Source: an uncultured Dehalococcoidia bacterium
GTDB taxonomy: Bacteria > Chloroflexota > Dehalococcoidia > Lucifugimonadales > CAJWER01
Reading direction: 5' to 3'
Assembly: GCA_958296115.1 (NCBI GenBank)
Contig: OY282442.1
Location: 2,586,943 to 2,650,942, forward strand
Length of the DNA: 64,000 nt
Position 1 is the first letter of the stretch. Every line of letters begins with the position of its first letter. Made by a program: the position numbers and the translations under genes. The notes under the pieces were generated by a model. The model saw only the letters and a program-made list of their open reading frames with translations. It was not told where the DNA came from and did no database searches. Below, piece after piece: positions 41,430 to 49,997 of this stretch.

Positions 41430-43028
41430 TTGCCTGATTACGTGATTCGCGGCGGAGCCGTTATCGACGGCTCCGGAAGACCAGCCTTCGATGCCGACGT
41501 GGTGGTGAACGGCGGCCGGGCGCAGGTTGTGGATGACGCGGGGAGCGTCGAGTCGGCGCGGGTGTGGGACGCGGCGGGAAAGGCCGTGTGCCCAGGGTTC
41601 ATAGACGTTCACAGCCACGCCGACTTCCCCATATACGTGGACGGCCTGTCCCAGAGCGGGGCGCGGCAAGGCCTCACGACGCTGGTTACGGGAAATTGCG
41701 GGCATGGGCCCGCGCCCGCGCCGCGCCGCGACCTGGCGAAGACCGTGACGATAGGGTTCGACGAGGATTGGGGGATAGACTTCGCGTGGGAGACGTTCGA
41801 GGAGTACCTGGACGCGCTGTTCGAGCGAGGGCAGTCGCTGAACGTCGCGCCGCTTGTCGCTCACGGCGCGGTGCGCTTGGCCGCCATGGGGTTCGACGCG
41901 CGGGAGCCCACGCAGGCCGAGCTGGATACGATGCGCTCTCTGGTCGACGAGGCGATGTCGGCGGGGGCTATCGGCCTTTCGACGGGCCTGGAGTACTCGC
42001 CGGGACAGCACGCCGCCCAGCCTGAACTGGTGGCCCTCGCGGAGGTCTCGGCCCGTTACGGCGGCTGCTACGCCAGCCACATCCGCAACCGAGGCGACCA
42101 CTTCGAGGACGCAGTGCGGGAGGCGGTCAGCATCGGGCGTCAGGCGGGTCTGCAGGTTCAGCTATCGCACCTCGCGCCCCGTCCCTATGCGCCGGACGGA
42201 GCGTTCGACCGAGCGCTGGAGATGATCGAGGCGGCCCGCGCGGACGGGCGCAAGGTTGGGATAGACACGTTCCCCGACCCTTGGGGGCCGGCGCACATCA
42301 CGGACTTGCTGCCGCCGTGGGTACACGAGGGCCCGAAGGACGAGGTGGCGGCGCGGCTGCGAGACCCGCGGACGGCGGAGCGGTGCCGCGATTACGTCGA
42401 ACGCCCTACGAACTTCCTGCTGCGGCTGGGCAGCTTCGACAACTTCTACCTCTCCCACTCGAAGGCGCACCCGGAGCTGGTCGAACGGACCCTGGAGGAG
42501 GCGTCCCAGGCCCTGGGCCTCGACCACACGGAGACCATCCTGAGGCTGGCGGCGGACGACGGCGAGGACTCCGCTGGCGTGCTGATAAGGCACGTGTTCG
42601 CCACCCAGCGCGACCTCGACCGGCTGCTGCTCGACCCGCATTGCAGCGTCGGGAGCGACGGGGCCGTCGCCTCAATGGAAGGGATACTGCGCGGCCTCGT
42701 GATGAACAGGTCGAGCTATGGGTACGCGCCCAGGTTCATCCGGGAGTACGCGCTTGACCGCAAGCTCATAAGCGTCGAGGAGGCGGTCCGCAAGTTGACG
42801 TCTCTCCCGGCGGACTCGGTGGGAATCCGCGGCCGTGGCAGGATAGAGGCGGCGGACCTGGTGGTGATGGACTTGGACGAGTTGCAGGACAATACGACGG
42901 ACGCCGTCCCACAGGCGTACCCCAGCGGCATCGAGATGGTGATGGTGAACGGCGAAGTCGTGTTTGGAGGCGGGCATACCGGTCTCACGCCCGGACGGCT
43001 CGCAGAAAGGGCGGCGCGAGTCATATGA
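41430..43028 (+). CDS. N-acyl-D-amino-acid deacylase (amidohydrolase family 3)
   Basis: The protein has 532 residues. It should remove acyl groups from N-acyl-D-amino acids using zinc. The metal motif is GFIDVHSHAD (His61, His63), Cys90 in VTGNCGHG matches the metal-ligating cysteine of D-aminoacylase, and later ligands are in CYASHIRNRG and CSVGSDGA. YVIRGGAVIDGSG opens the composite beta domain. The start is TTG at 41430, fixed by GGGGAGGA. It overlaps the downstream amidase gene by 4 bp; together they suggest use of amides or D-amino-acid derivatives. Confidence 0.9.
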   Translation: MPDYVIRGGAVIDGSGRPAFDADVVVNGGRAQVVDDAGSVESARVWDAAGKAVCPGFIDVHSHADFPIYVDGLSQSGARQGLTTLVTGNCGHGPAPAPRRDLAKTVTIGFDEDWGIDFAWETFEEYLDALFERGQSLNVAPLVAHGAVRLAAMGFDAREPTQAELDTMRSLVDEAMSAGAIGLSTGLEYSPGQHAAQPELVALAEVSARYGGCYASHIRNRGDHFEDAVREAVSIGRQAGLQVQLSHLAPRPYAPDGAFDRALEMIEAARADGRKVGIDTFPDPWGPAHITDLLPPWVHEGPKDEVAARLRDPRTAERCRDYVERPTNFLLRLGSFDNFYLSHSKAHPELVERTLEEASQALGLDHTETILRLAADDGEDSAGVLIRHVFATQRDLDRLLLDPHCSVGSDGAVASMEGILRGLVMNRSSYGYAPRFIREYALDRKLISVEEAVRKLTSLPADSVGIRGRGRIEAADLVVMDLDELQDNTTDAVPQAYPSGIEMVMVNGEVVFGGGHTGLTPGRLAERAARVI

Positions 43029-44428
43029 ATGACACGCTGGCGTTCGCGGGGGCGTTGGAGATACGGCGGATGGTGGCCGCCAAGGAGGTCTCGCCGGTCG
43101 AGGTCGTGAGGATGTACCTCGACCGTATCGAGCGGCTGGACACACAGCTCAATTCGTACCTGACGGTGACGGCGGAAGAGGCGCTGCGGGCGGCTCGGGA
43201 CGCGGAGGACGCGGTGATGCGGGGCGGCGATCTCGGCCCCCTGCACGGCGTGCCGGTCTCTATCAAGGACTCGGAGGACACCAAGGGCGTGCGGACGACG
43301 ATGGGTTCGCTGATTCACGAGGACCGAGAGCCGGGCGAAGACTCGCTGCCAGTGGAGCGGATTCTGGGGGCTGGGGCTGTCATGCTGGGCAAGACGAACC
43401 TACCGGAGTTCGGCATGATAGGGGATACGACGAACAGGCTGGGCGGCCCGTGCCGCAACCCGTGGAACACGGACCACAGCCCCGGAGGCTCGACGGGCGG
43501 CGGAGCGGCGGCGCTGGCGGCCGGGCTGTGCGCCCTGTCGCAGGGCAGCGACGGGGGCGGCTCGATTCGCGGCCCGTCGAGCTTCTGCGGCGTGTACGGC
43601 ATCAAGCCGACCCTGGGCAGGGTTCCCCGGCGGGCTGGGGCCGGCTTCAACCATTTCAGCCAGCACGGGCCGTTGGCGCGGAGCGTCCGGGACGCGGCGG
43701 TGATGCTGCAAGCGATGGCCGGGTGGGACGCGCGAGACCCGAACGCGCTCCGAGAGCCGCCGGACGATTACCTAGCGGCGGCGGACCGCGGAGTCTCGGG
43801 GCTCAGGCTGGGCTGGAGCCCGGACTTCGGCGGGTTCCCGGTCGATTCGGAGGTCAAGAGCATAGCGGCGCGGGCCGCGCTGGCCTTCGAGGATATGGGA
43901 TGCGTGGTCGAGGAGTACGACATCAGCCTCGACGCGCCGTCCGAGACTTTCTGGACGCTGACGTGCGCGGGCATCTACGCGGCCTTCGGCCACCTGTACG
44001 AGGAGCGCGCGGACGACATGATGCCGTACACGCGGCGCAAGATCCAGGACGGGTCCAGGGTAACCGGCGCCGACTACGCCCGGGCGCTGGGGCGTATGAG
44101 CGCGGTCAGGGCAGAGTTCCTCGACAAGCTCGAGCGTTTCGACCTACTGCTGAACCCGACTACCGGCGTCGCGGCGTTCCCGGCGGGTCAGCCCACGACC
44201 GAGATCGAGGGGCGCGAGGTGGACGAGTTCGAGGGGTACACGTTCAACTTCAACGTGAACATGATAGGCAGCCCGGCGGCAAGCTTGCCGTGCGGCTTCA
44301 CGTCCGACGGGTTGCCGGTCGGCCTGCAGGTCATAGGGCGCTTCGGCGGCGAGGCAGACGTGATAGCCGCGTCAGCCGCGTTCGAGGCGGCGAGGCCATG
44401 GGCGCGCCATAGGCCGACGGTGTCATGA
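43025..44428 (+). CDS. Amidase-signature family hydrolase
   Basis: The protein has 467 residues with the Ser-cisSer-Lys triad of the amidase signature family: Lys81 in GVPVSIKDSED, Ser156 in SPGGSTGGGAAALAAGL, and nucleophile Ser180 in SDGGGSIRGPSSFCG. It hydrolyses a carboxamide to acid and ammonia. It is not obviously GatA, since gatB and gatC are absent nearby and the C-terminal region differs. Its ATG overlaps the D-aminoacylase stop, so it is co-translated with that enzyme. It converges with the FAD oxidase gene. Confidence 0.92.
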   Translation: MNDTLAFAGALEIRRMVAAKEVSPVEVVRMYLDRIERLDTQLNSYLTVTAEEALRAARDAEDAVMRGGDLGPLHGVPVSIKDSEDTKGVRTTMGSLIHEDREPGEDSLPVERILGAGAVMLGKTNLPEFGMIGDTTNRLGGPCRNPWNTDHSPGGSTGGGAAALAAGLCALSQGSDGGGSIRGPSSFCGVYGIKPTLGRVPRRAGAGFNHFSQHGPLARSVRDAAVMLQAMAGWDARDPNALREPPDDYLAAADRGVSGLRLGWSPDFGGFPVDSEVKSIAARAALAFEDMGCVVEEYDISLDAPSETFWTLTCAGIYAAFGHLYEERADDMMPYTRRKIQDGSRVTGADYARALGRMSAVRAEFLDKLERFDLLLNPTTGVAAFPAGQPTTEIEGREVDEFEGYTFNFNVNMIGSPAASLPCGFTSDGLPVGLQVIGRFGGEADVIAASAAFEAARPWARHRPTVS

Positions 44429-44466
44429 CCATCACGCCGGCGGACTCTGAACTCCACCCAGTACAT

Positions 44467-45561
44467 CTACGACCCAACCTCACAGAAGCGGCTTGGCGCA
44501 AAGGGTTCGATGGGCAGGTCGGTCTTGCCCTCGATTATCAGGTCGGCTACGGCCCTGCCCATGGCCGGGCCTATCAGGATGCCCTTCTTCCCGGCGGCCG
44601 TTGCAAGATAGATGTTTTCGCGGCCCGGCGCGGGGCCGACGATAGGCAGCCTGTCGGGTGAAACGGGCCGAAGGCACGAGGTCTGCCCTGCGACCGACAG
44701 GCCGGCGAGCGACGGGACCATCCGCGCCGCCCTATCCATGAGGACGCCGCGGGCCTGACTGGTGAGCCGCGTGTCGAAGCCCTCGTCCTCTTCGGTGGCC
44801 CCTATCCACACCAGGCCGTCCCTCTTGTGAGCAGCCTGTCCGGGACCGGCTATGTGGCACGCCAGGGGCGGGTCCAGGCCCTTTAGGTGTAGTATCTGGC
44901 CCTTCAGCGGCTCTACGGGCACATCGACGCCGAGCCACTGCGACACCCTGCCCGACCACGGGCCCATGGCGAGGACTAACGCATCGCACGTCATCTCGAG
45001 GCCCCGAAGCGTTACGCCCGACGGAGTGACGCTAGTAACGTCGCCTCGCACGATGTCCGCGCCAAGTGAGCGGGCGGCGCCGAGCAGCGCCAGCGTGAGG
45101 CTGCGGCTGTCCAGGAGCGCGACCTTTTCGAGCATGACCGCGCCCAGCGCTTCCCTGCTGACGCGCGGCTCCACCCGGTGGACCTCGTCCGGAGGGAGCC
45201 ATGCCGCCGAGAAGCCGGGTGCGCTCTGCCATCGCGCCACAGTACGCGCGGCCAGGGCCGCATCCTCCTCCGTGTGGCACAACTCGAGATGCGCGACCAT
45301 CTCGGCCTGCAAATCGATCCCGCTCCGCTCCTCGAGCTCCGGCCAGAGCCGCCGATGCATATCGAAGGCGAGCGCGGAGAGCGGCTCCATCGGGCCGGGG
45401 ACGCCCGCGCCCGTGAGAGGGTTGAGCAGACCAACCGCGTAGCCCGACGCGCCGCTCGCAGCCGATTCCCGCTCCACGAGCGTTACGGCAACGCCTTCGC
45501 GGGCAAGGTAGTATGCGGCGGCGCAGCCCGCGACCCCGCCGCCGACAACGACTACTCGCAA
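44467..45561 (-). CDS. FAD-dependent amino-acid oxidase (ThiO/DAO type)
   Basis: The protein has 364 residues. The N-terminal FAD-binding motif is VVVVGGGVAGCAAAYYLARE, and the C-terminal motif is RPVSPDRLPIVGPAPGRENI plus the GKKGILIGPAMG segment. It is probably a glycine or D-amino-acid oxidase that makes the imino acid and hydrogen peroxide. A role with the convergent D-aminoacylase/amidase operon in D-amino-acid use is attractive. Thiamine synthesis (ThiO) is less likely, since no thi genes are present. The start is TTG at 45561. Confidence 0.88.
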   Translation of the reverse strand: MRVVVVGGGVAGCAAAYYLAREGVAVTLVERESAASGASGYAVGLLNPLTGAGVPGPMEPLSALAFDMHRRLWPELEERSGIDLQAEMVAHLELCHTEEDAALAARTVARWQSAPGFSAAWLPPDEVHRVEPRVSREALGAVMLEKVALLDSRSLTLALLGAARSLGADIVRGDVTSVTPSGVTLRGLEMTCDALVLAMGPWSGRVSQWLGVDVPVEPLKGQILHLKGLDPPLACHIAGPGQAAHKRDGLVWIGATEEDEGFDTRLTSQARGVLMDRAARMVPSLAGLSVAGQTSCLRPVSPDRLPIVGPAPGRENIYLATAAGKKGILIGPAMGRAVADLIIEGKTDLPIEPFAPSRFCEVGS

Positions 45562-45616
45562 GGCGTTGCCGCCACGTGGAGGGTGTCGAAGCCAGGAGGC
45601 CAGATGCGCTGACGTG

Positions 45617-45691
<75 letters not shown>

Positions 45692-45715
45692 CCGCGCCGT
45701 CCTATGGACTCGCCA

Positions 45716-45791
<76 letters not shown>

Positions 45792-45800
45792 TCTTATCAT

Positions 45801-45830
45801 ATCTTACGTATCAGCCATCGAAAGTGTCAA
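45801..45830 (-). promoter_or_regulatory. Promoter of the tRNA-Phe/tRNA-Gly transcript
   Basis: TTGACA (45825-45830), an 18-bp spacer and TAAGAT (45801-45806) on the minus strand end 10 bp before tRNA-Phe. Confidence 0.8.
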
Positions 45831-46042
45831 GAGCGACCCCAATCCGCAGGGGGATGGGCGCGCAGATACTCCAAGACAGGGGCACACCCTACCCTTGGTG
45901 GGTTTCACAACCCTTCGCCGCGCCTATGTCGTATTGTCTCTGTCCGGCTCCTTTTGGTTGGCGCTCTGGGCGGGGTTTAGTCGCCCAGAGCGCCTGAATT
46001 GCCTTCACCCTGGCTCTCTCCCATATAGGGAGAGGGGACTTG

Positions 46043-46474
46043 GCGGGTCTTGCGACCCGCGTTCCTGTCTACTCCTGATTCCCCCGCTCTCGCGGGAGAT
46101 GAGTTTGCCTTGCAAGGCAGTGACTCCGGTACTTGCTTCGAGGATGCCGACGTCGATCGCCCGCCGACACTGGGGGTGCAGCCCCTCCTCTAACTTTCCC
46201 GGACGGCTGACGGGCCCTTGTGGGACCGCCTGCGTTTCGCGCTTGGACCTTCCACCCGTCGGGCTACGCTGGCTACGGTCCTCCCGTGTTACCGAGAGTC
46301 CGCACCTGGAACGGGGGAGACGCATTTAGCGCTGCGTCCTCCTGGCGAGGCGCCGAAACACAGCCGGACCTTCTCATACCGCAGGTGGTCCCGTCCCAAC
46401 ATCAGCGACGGCATGAATGCCCAGATTTGGCAGAGGTGGTTCTGTGCTCGTTTGGTGTACGCCCCTTCGGGCCG
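46043..46474 (-). ncRNA. Candidate structured non-coding RNA, copy B
   Basis: The predicted transcript begins near 46474 and ends after GCGGGTC-GCAA-GACCCGC (46043-46060, GNRA loop). The GGCAT-TC-ATGCC hairpin lies at 46410-46421, and the GAGA-loop hairpin at about 46083-46097, where one U-A pair of copy A is U-G. Relative to A and C, it lacks 8 bp that form a small CGCC/GGCG hairpin. This deletion shifts every reading frame. Confidence 0.6.
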
Positions 46475-46480
46475 TCTACC

Positions 46481-46542
46481 AGACTAGCACTGCTGTTCTC
46501 GCGGTGTCAAGGGGTGGTTTGGGGCAATTTTGGGGCAATTTT
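46481..46542 (-). promoter_or_regulatory. Promoter of element copy B
   Basis: Tandem AAAATTGCCCC boxes (46521-46542), TTGACA (46505-46510), an 18-bp spacer and extended -10 TGC-TAGTCT (hexamer 46481-46486) on the minus strand match copy A in every hexamer. Confidence 0.8.
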
Positions 46543-46560
46543 CGGGTGAGGCCGGGGAAT

Positions 46561-46710
46561 CACCCTCACCCTCTCCCATCAAGGGAGAGGGGATGAGGCG
46601 GGGATGCAGGCGGGACGGCTGGGGTCCCAGGATGAGAGGCGGCGCGCTCCCCACGAGTAGCGTCTTGGCGTCGTGGGTCACCCTCACCCTAGTCCTCTCC
46701 CATCGGAAGG
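46561..46710. repeat. Two REP-like palindromes upstream of the second DUF1501 gene
   Basis: TCACCCTCACCC-CTCTCCC-type units lie at about 46561-46593 and 46679-46710 in the intergenic stretch between element copy B and the DUF1501 promoter. No gene is seen in 46620-46836. Confidence 0.65.
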
Positions 46711-46747
46711 CGTCGGATGCGATTGCCCTGGCGCGGCCAAGCGCGCC

Positions 46748-46776
46748 TTGACGTTGTGGGTGGGTTCATGTAGGGT
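46748..46776 (+). promoter_or_regulatory. Possible promoter of the second DUF1501 gene
   Basis: TTGACG (46748-46753), a 17-bp spacer and TAGGGT (46771-46776) precede the GTG start at 46837. Confidence 0.45.
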
Positions 46777-46836
46777 TACGCATGGACTAGGGGGTTGGAC
46801 GCCTACAGAGTCCACCCTGCGATTCAGGAGGGTGTC

Positions 46837-47982
46837 GTGGCTTCTACTAATGGCAACGGGCACGGCGGCAAGAAGCTGGTTGTTGTGCAGCTTGGGGGCG
46901 GCAACGACGCTCTCAATACGGTCATACCTTACGACAACGGACACTATCGGGACCTCAGGCCTGCGGTCGGCATTCCGGCCGACGACGTGCTGAAGATCAA
47001 CGACACGCTCGGGTTCAGGCCGGGCATGGAGCCGATCAAGGAGTTGTGGGACGAGGGAAAGGTGGCCGTCATACAGGGTATCGGCTATCCGAACCCGAAC
47101 CGCTCCCACTTCCGCTCCATGGACATCTGGCACACCGCCCTTCCGGAGGACATCGGCCACGAGGGATGGCTTGGCAAGGTCATCCGCGAGATGGACCCGC
47201 AGGGCGAAAACGTGCTGACGGGGGTCAACTTCGGGCGCGGGCTCCCAAGGGCCCTTGGGGTCAAGGGCGTGCCGGTCGCGTCGGTCGGGAATCTGGAGAC
47301 ATACGGGCTGTTCCCGGACATGCAGGACGAGGCGCTCCGCAAGTACGCGCTGGAGACCTTCTCGAAGATGTACGGAGGCGAGCGGGGCAGGGACGCCGTG
47401 CTGGACTTCCTCGGCCAGACCGGGCTCGACGCGATGAAGGGCGCGGACATACTTCGCACCGCGCCGGAGATGTACAGGTCCAATGTCGAGTACGCCTCCA
47501 ACCAGATAGCGAACGACATGAAGAGCGCGGCGCAGGTGATGTTCGCGGACCTCGGCGCGCGCATCTACTACACCTCCCACGGCGGCTACGACACGCATTC
47601 AGGCGAGCTCGTAACCCACGCGCAGCTATGGGGCGACCTCGCGCCGGCCATCGGCAGCTTCGTAGACGACGTGGAGGAGCACGGCTATGGGGACGACGCG
47701 GCGATGCTCGTCTTCACGGAGTTCGGCAGGCGCATCAAGGACAACGGCTCCGGCACCGATCACGGCTCCGGCGGCGTGGCCTTCATGATAGGCAGCTCGG
47801 TCAAGGGCGGGCTGTACGGCGAGTACCCGTCCCTGGCGCCGGAGGACCAGCTGGAGGGCGACCTGCACTACAACAACGACTTCAGGGTTACCTACACCTC
47901 GATCATCGAGGACTGGTTCGGCATGGACGCCGCGCCGATAGTGAACGGCAGCTTCGAGAAGTTCGACCTGTTCAAGAACTAG
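46837..47982 (+). CDS. DUF1501 family protein (copy 2)
   Basis: The protein has 381 residues. VVVQLGGGNDALNTVIPYDN, HFRSMDIWHTALPED, SHGGYDTHSGEL and VFTEFGRRIKDNGSGTDHGS match the copy at 38639-39790 through the full length. The reaction is unknown. The start is GTG at 46837, preceded by AGGAGGG; a longer frame upstream has no ribosome site. As with copy 1, there is no Tat or Sec signal. No DUF1800 gene is adjacent, so it may partner the lone DUF1800 at 29362-30789. Confidence 0.9.
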   Translation: MASTNGNGHGGKKLVVVQLGGGNDALNTVIPYDNGHYRDLRPAVGIPADDVLKINDTLGFRPGMEPIKELWDEGKVAVIQGIGYPNPNRSHFRSMDIWHTALPEDIGHEGWLGKVIREMDPQGENVLTGVNFGRGLPRALGVKGVPVASVGNLETYGLFPDMQDEALRKYALETFSKMYGGERGRDAVLDFLGQTGLDAMKGADILRTAPEMYRSNVEYASNQIANDMKSAAQVMFADLGARIYYTSHGGYDTHSGELVTHAQLWGDLAPAIGSFVDDVEEHGYGDDAAMLVFTEFGRRIKDNGSGTDHGSGGVAFMIGSSVKGGLYGEYPSLAPEDQLEGDLHYNNDFRVTYTSIIEDWFGMDAAPIVNGSFEKFDLFKN

Positions 47983-48159
47983 CGCTGGGCGGTTCCGCTT
48001 GCCGGGTCCCTACCAGTTTGGACAGGTCAGGCGGTTCCATTCAGCGCTGGCTGAGAGAGGACGCCAACATCGATAGAGATAGAAGAGCGCCTGGACGAAT
48101 ACGGACGCAGCCCATTCGCCAACTGGCTCAATCGTCTTGATCCAGTAACGGCGGCCAGG

Positions 48160-48396
48160 GTGACTGTCGTCATAGATCGTATGCGGAATGGGAACTTGTC
48201 CAACGTCAAGAGCGTTGGGGACGGCGTGCTGGAGCGCCGGGTAAATTTTGGCCCGGGCTACAGGATATACTTCGGCAGGAAGGGGGACGCTCTGATTCTG
48301 CTTCTTGGCGGCGGCTCCAAGTTTAGCCAGCGTTCGGACATCCAAAACGCTAGGAACCTTTGGAGATGGCATAACTCGAGCAGTCGAAGGCGGTGA
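48160..48396 (+). CDS. HigB/RelE-like toxin, probably start-damaged
   Basis: Translated similarity to HigB-type (Gp49-like) mRNA interferases is clear: LERRVNFGPGYRIYFGRKGD, then LILLLGGGSKFSQRSDIQNA. The conserved N-terminal part (IEERLDEYGRSPFANWLNRL) is encoded in the same frame from 48055. However, no ATG, GTG or TTG occurs before the GTG at 48160, and a TGA closes the frame at 48052-48054. Either an unusual start is used or the gene is decaying. It lies directly before a truncated antitoxin gene. Confidence 0.6.
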   Translation: MTVVIDRMRNGNLSNVKSVGDGVLERRVNFGPGYRIYFGRKGDALILLLGGGSKFSQRSDIQNARNLWRWHNSSSRRR

Positions 48397-48398
48397 AC

Positions 48399-48617
48399 AT
48401 GAGCCTGACGCGAGATTTCAGAGAAACCGTACGCGCTCGCATTCAGAGGGATCCCGAGTTTCGAGAAGCGTTGCTGAGAGAGAGCCAGGAGTGTATGGAC
48501 TCCGGAGATACGGAGACAGGCATCTCGATACTCAGTAACTACTTTGATGATGCGGCAAGCTCCGGCGCTCATAGGCGCCGGGCAAGCCTCGCCCGGCATT
48601 CCAGCCCGGAGATTTAG
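48399..48617 (+). pseudogene. Truncated HigA-like antitoxin
   Basis: The N-terminus (MSLTRDFRETVRARIQRDPE, FREALLRESQECMDSGDTET) matches antitoxins of the HigA/addiction-module antidote group. After ISILSNYFDDA the similarity ends and a G/C-rich palindromic sequence follows, so the helix-turn-helix domain is missing. It begins 2 bp after the toxin stop. The pair is probably inactive. Confidence 0.65.
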
Positions 48618-48716
48618 CCGCCGAGCCGCACTAGGCTACATGCGGCGTGGGAGAGGCTCGCCAGGACAACCTTTACGCGCCGTCAACTACAAGCAAGCGG
48701 AGCGACAGGAACGGGC
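48618..48716. other. Gap after the broken toxin-antitoxin pair
   Basis: No gene or clear promoter is visible here; 48572-48605 contains a short GGCGCC/CCGGGC-rich palindromic patch. Confidence 0.35.
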
Positions 48717-49088
48717 ATGGTAGTGAAGCAGCAGCCCATAGAGAGCCACGAGGTCCACAGCCAACGGCTGATGCGGCACGCTGATGAGCAGCTAACCAGG
48801 GGCGACAGGCTCCAGGCCTCCGAAAAGACATGGGGAGCGGCCGCTCACGCCCTCAAGGTCATTGCCGAGCGTCGCGGATGGACCTACCGGACGCACGCAG
48901 ACGCCTTCCGAATAGTGGAGCGCCTCTCCGAAGAGATGGGGGAGCCAAGGCTGAAGATACTGTTCTCGGTCGCCAATGGTTTGCATCAGAACTTCTACGA
49001 GGACGCGAGGTCGCTGGACTACATACGGACAGAGATGGAGTCCGTGAAGGAGTTCCTGAGTATGATGGAGCGTGCGGGGCAAGGCTAG
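48717..49088 (+). CDS. PaREP1/HEPN-like protein
   Basis: The protein has 123 all-helical residues: RLMRHADEQLTRGDRLQASE, KTWGAAAHALKVIAERRGW, and ILFSVANGLHQNFYEDARSL. This pattern matches PaREP1-type proteins, which are related to HEPN domains. HEPN proteins are often RNases in defence or toxin-antitoxin systems, but no nucleotidyltransferase partner or R-x4-6-H RNase motif is obvious here. It lies 6 bp before the amidohydrolase gene and may be co-transcribed with it. Confidence 0.7.
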   Translation: MVVKQQPIESHEVHSQRLMRHADEQLTRGDRLQASEKTWGAAAHALKVIAERRGWTYRTHADAFRIVERLSEEMGEPRLKILFSVANGLHQNFYEDARSLDYIRTEMESVKEFLSMMERAGQG

Positions 49089-49094
49089 AATCTC

Positions 49095-49916
49095 TTGACG
49101 TGGATTGACTCGCACGTCCATATCTGGACGCAGGACACCGAACGCTATCCCGCCAGCGGGTTCGACGTCTCGACGCTGGAGCCGAAGGAGTTCACGCCGG
49201 AGTGGCTGTTCCGGCACTGCCGTCCGTTCGAAGTCAGCCGCGTAGCGCTGGTCCAGGCCATCTACGGGACCGACAATAGCTACATGCTCGACGCCGCGGC
49301 GCGGTTCCCAGGCGTGTTCGGCATCGTCGCGGCGGTGGACCATCACGGCGAGCGCGTCGCGGACAGGATGGCCGAGCTGGGAGAGCGCGGCGTTACGGGG
49401 TTCAGGATAGTCGCCCAGCCGGGCAGCTCCGACGGATGGCTGCAGGACGCGGGCTACGATGCCATGTTTCGGGCCGCGTCCCGCGCGGGGCAGGCCATAT
49501 GCCCGCTGACGCATCCCGACGGCTTACCCGACTTGGACCGCATGTGCGGCGAACACCCGGATACGACCGTGGTGGTGGACCACATGTCCAGGATAGGCGA
49601 GCTCGCGCCTATCGCCGATGAGCGCGTAGCCCGGCTATGCGCCCTGGCGCGCCATCCCAACGTACACGTCAAGGTGTCTCGGCTGCATGCCCTCGGCCGC
49701 AAGGAGCCGCCGCACGACGACCTGATACCGATGATAGAGCGCGTGATAGACGCATTCGGCCCTGGCCGCGTCATGTGGGGGAGCGATTCGCCCTACCAGG
49801 TAGTGTCGGAGGGCTACTCCGACTCTATTACCCTAGTCCGCGACCGGCTGGGACTCTCGGACTCGGAGCGGCAGAGCATACTCCACGACACCGCGGCCCG
49901 GCTCTTCTTCCCGTAG
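49095..49916 (+). CDS. Amidohydrolase family 2 (TIM-barrel metal hydrolase)
   Basis: The protein has 273 residues. The metal motif WIDSHVHIW starts the barrel; later ligands are likely in VVVDHMSRIG and in MWGSDSPYQV, whose Asp ends strand 8. The family hydrolyses lactones or decarboxylates aromatic acids. The exact reaction is unknown; 2-pyrone-4,6-dicarboxylate lactonase-like proteins are near relatives. The start is TTG at 49095, beginning right at the barrel. It closely follows the PaREP1-like gene. Confidence 0.87.
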   Translation: MTWIDSHVHIWTQDTERYPASGFDVSTLEPKEFTPEWLFRHCRPFEVSRVALVQAIYGTDNSYMLDAAARFPGVFGIVAAVDHHGERVADRMAELGERGVTGFRIVAQPGSSDGWLQDAGYDAMFRAASRAGQAICPLTHPDGLPDLDRMCGEHPDTTVVVDHMSRIGELAPIADERVARLCALARHPNVHVKVSRLHALGRKEPPHDDLIPMIERVIDAFGPGRVMWGSDSPYQVVSEGYSDSITLVRDRLGLSDSERQSILHDTAARLFFP

Positions 49917-49997
49917 GTCTACGTCCATCGGGCCGCCACGCGGCGGCGCGGCGATGGGGGCGTCCGGCATCCAATCCCCTTCCCCGATGGCGGCTGT

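Larger units (their letters stand above)
45899..46620 (-). repeat. Element copy B (three-copy intergenic element)
   Basis: Homologous to copies A and C, oriented leftward. The promoter-proximal palindrome (46605-46620) is degenerate here. The 3' tail includes a CCCTCTCCC-type palindrome (46006-46038) and reaches a conserved AAAGGAGCCGG region. It lies about 70 bp upstream of the tRNA promoter. Confidence 0.85.

Noticed and set aside
46795-46836. Longer start for the second DUF1501 protein
   Set aside because: AGGAGGG places initiation at the GTG of 46837, and the upstream residues do not resemble the other copy.
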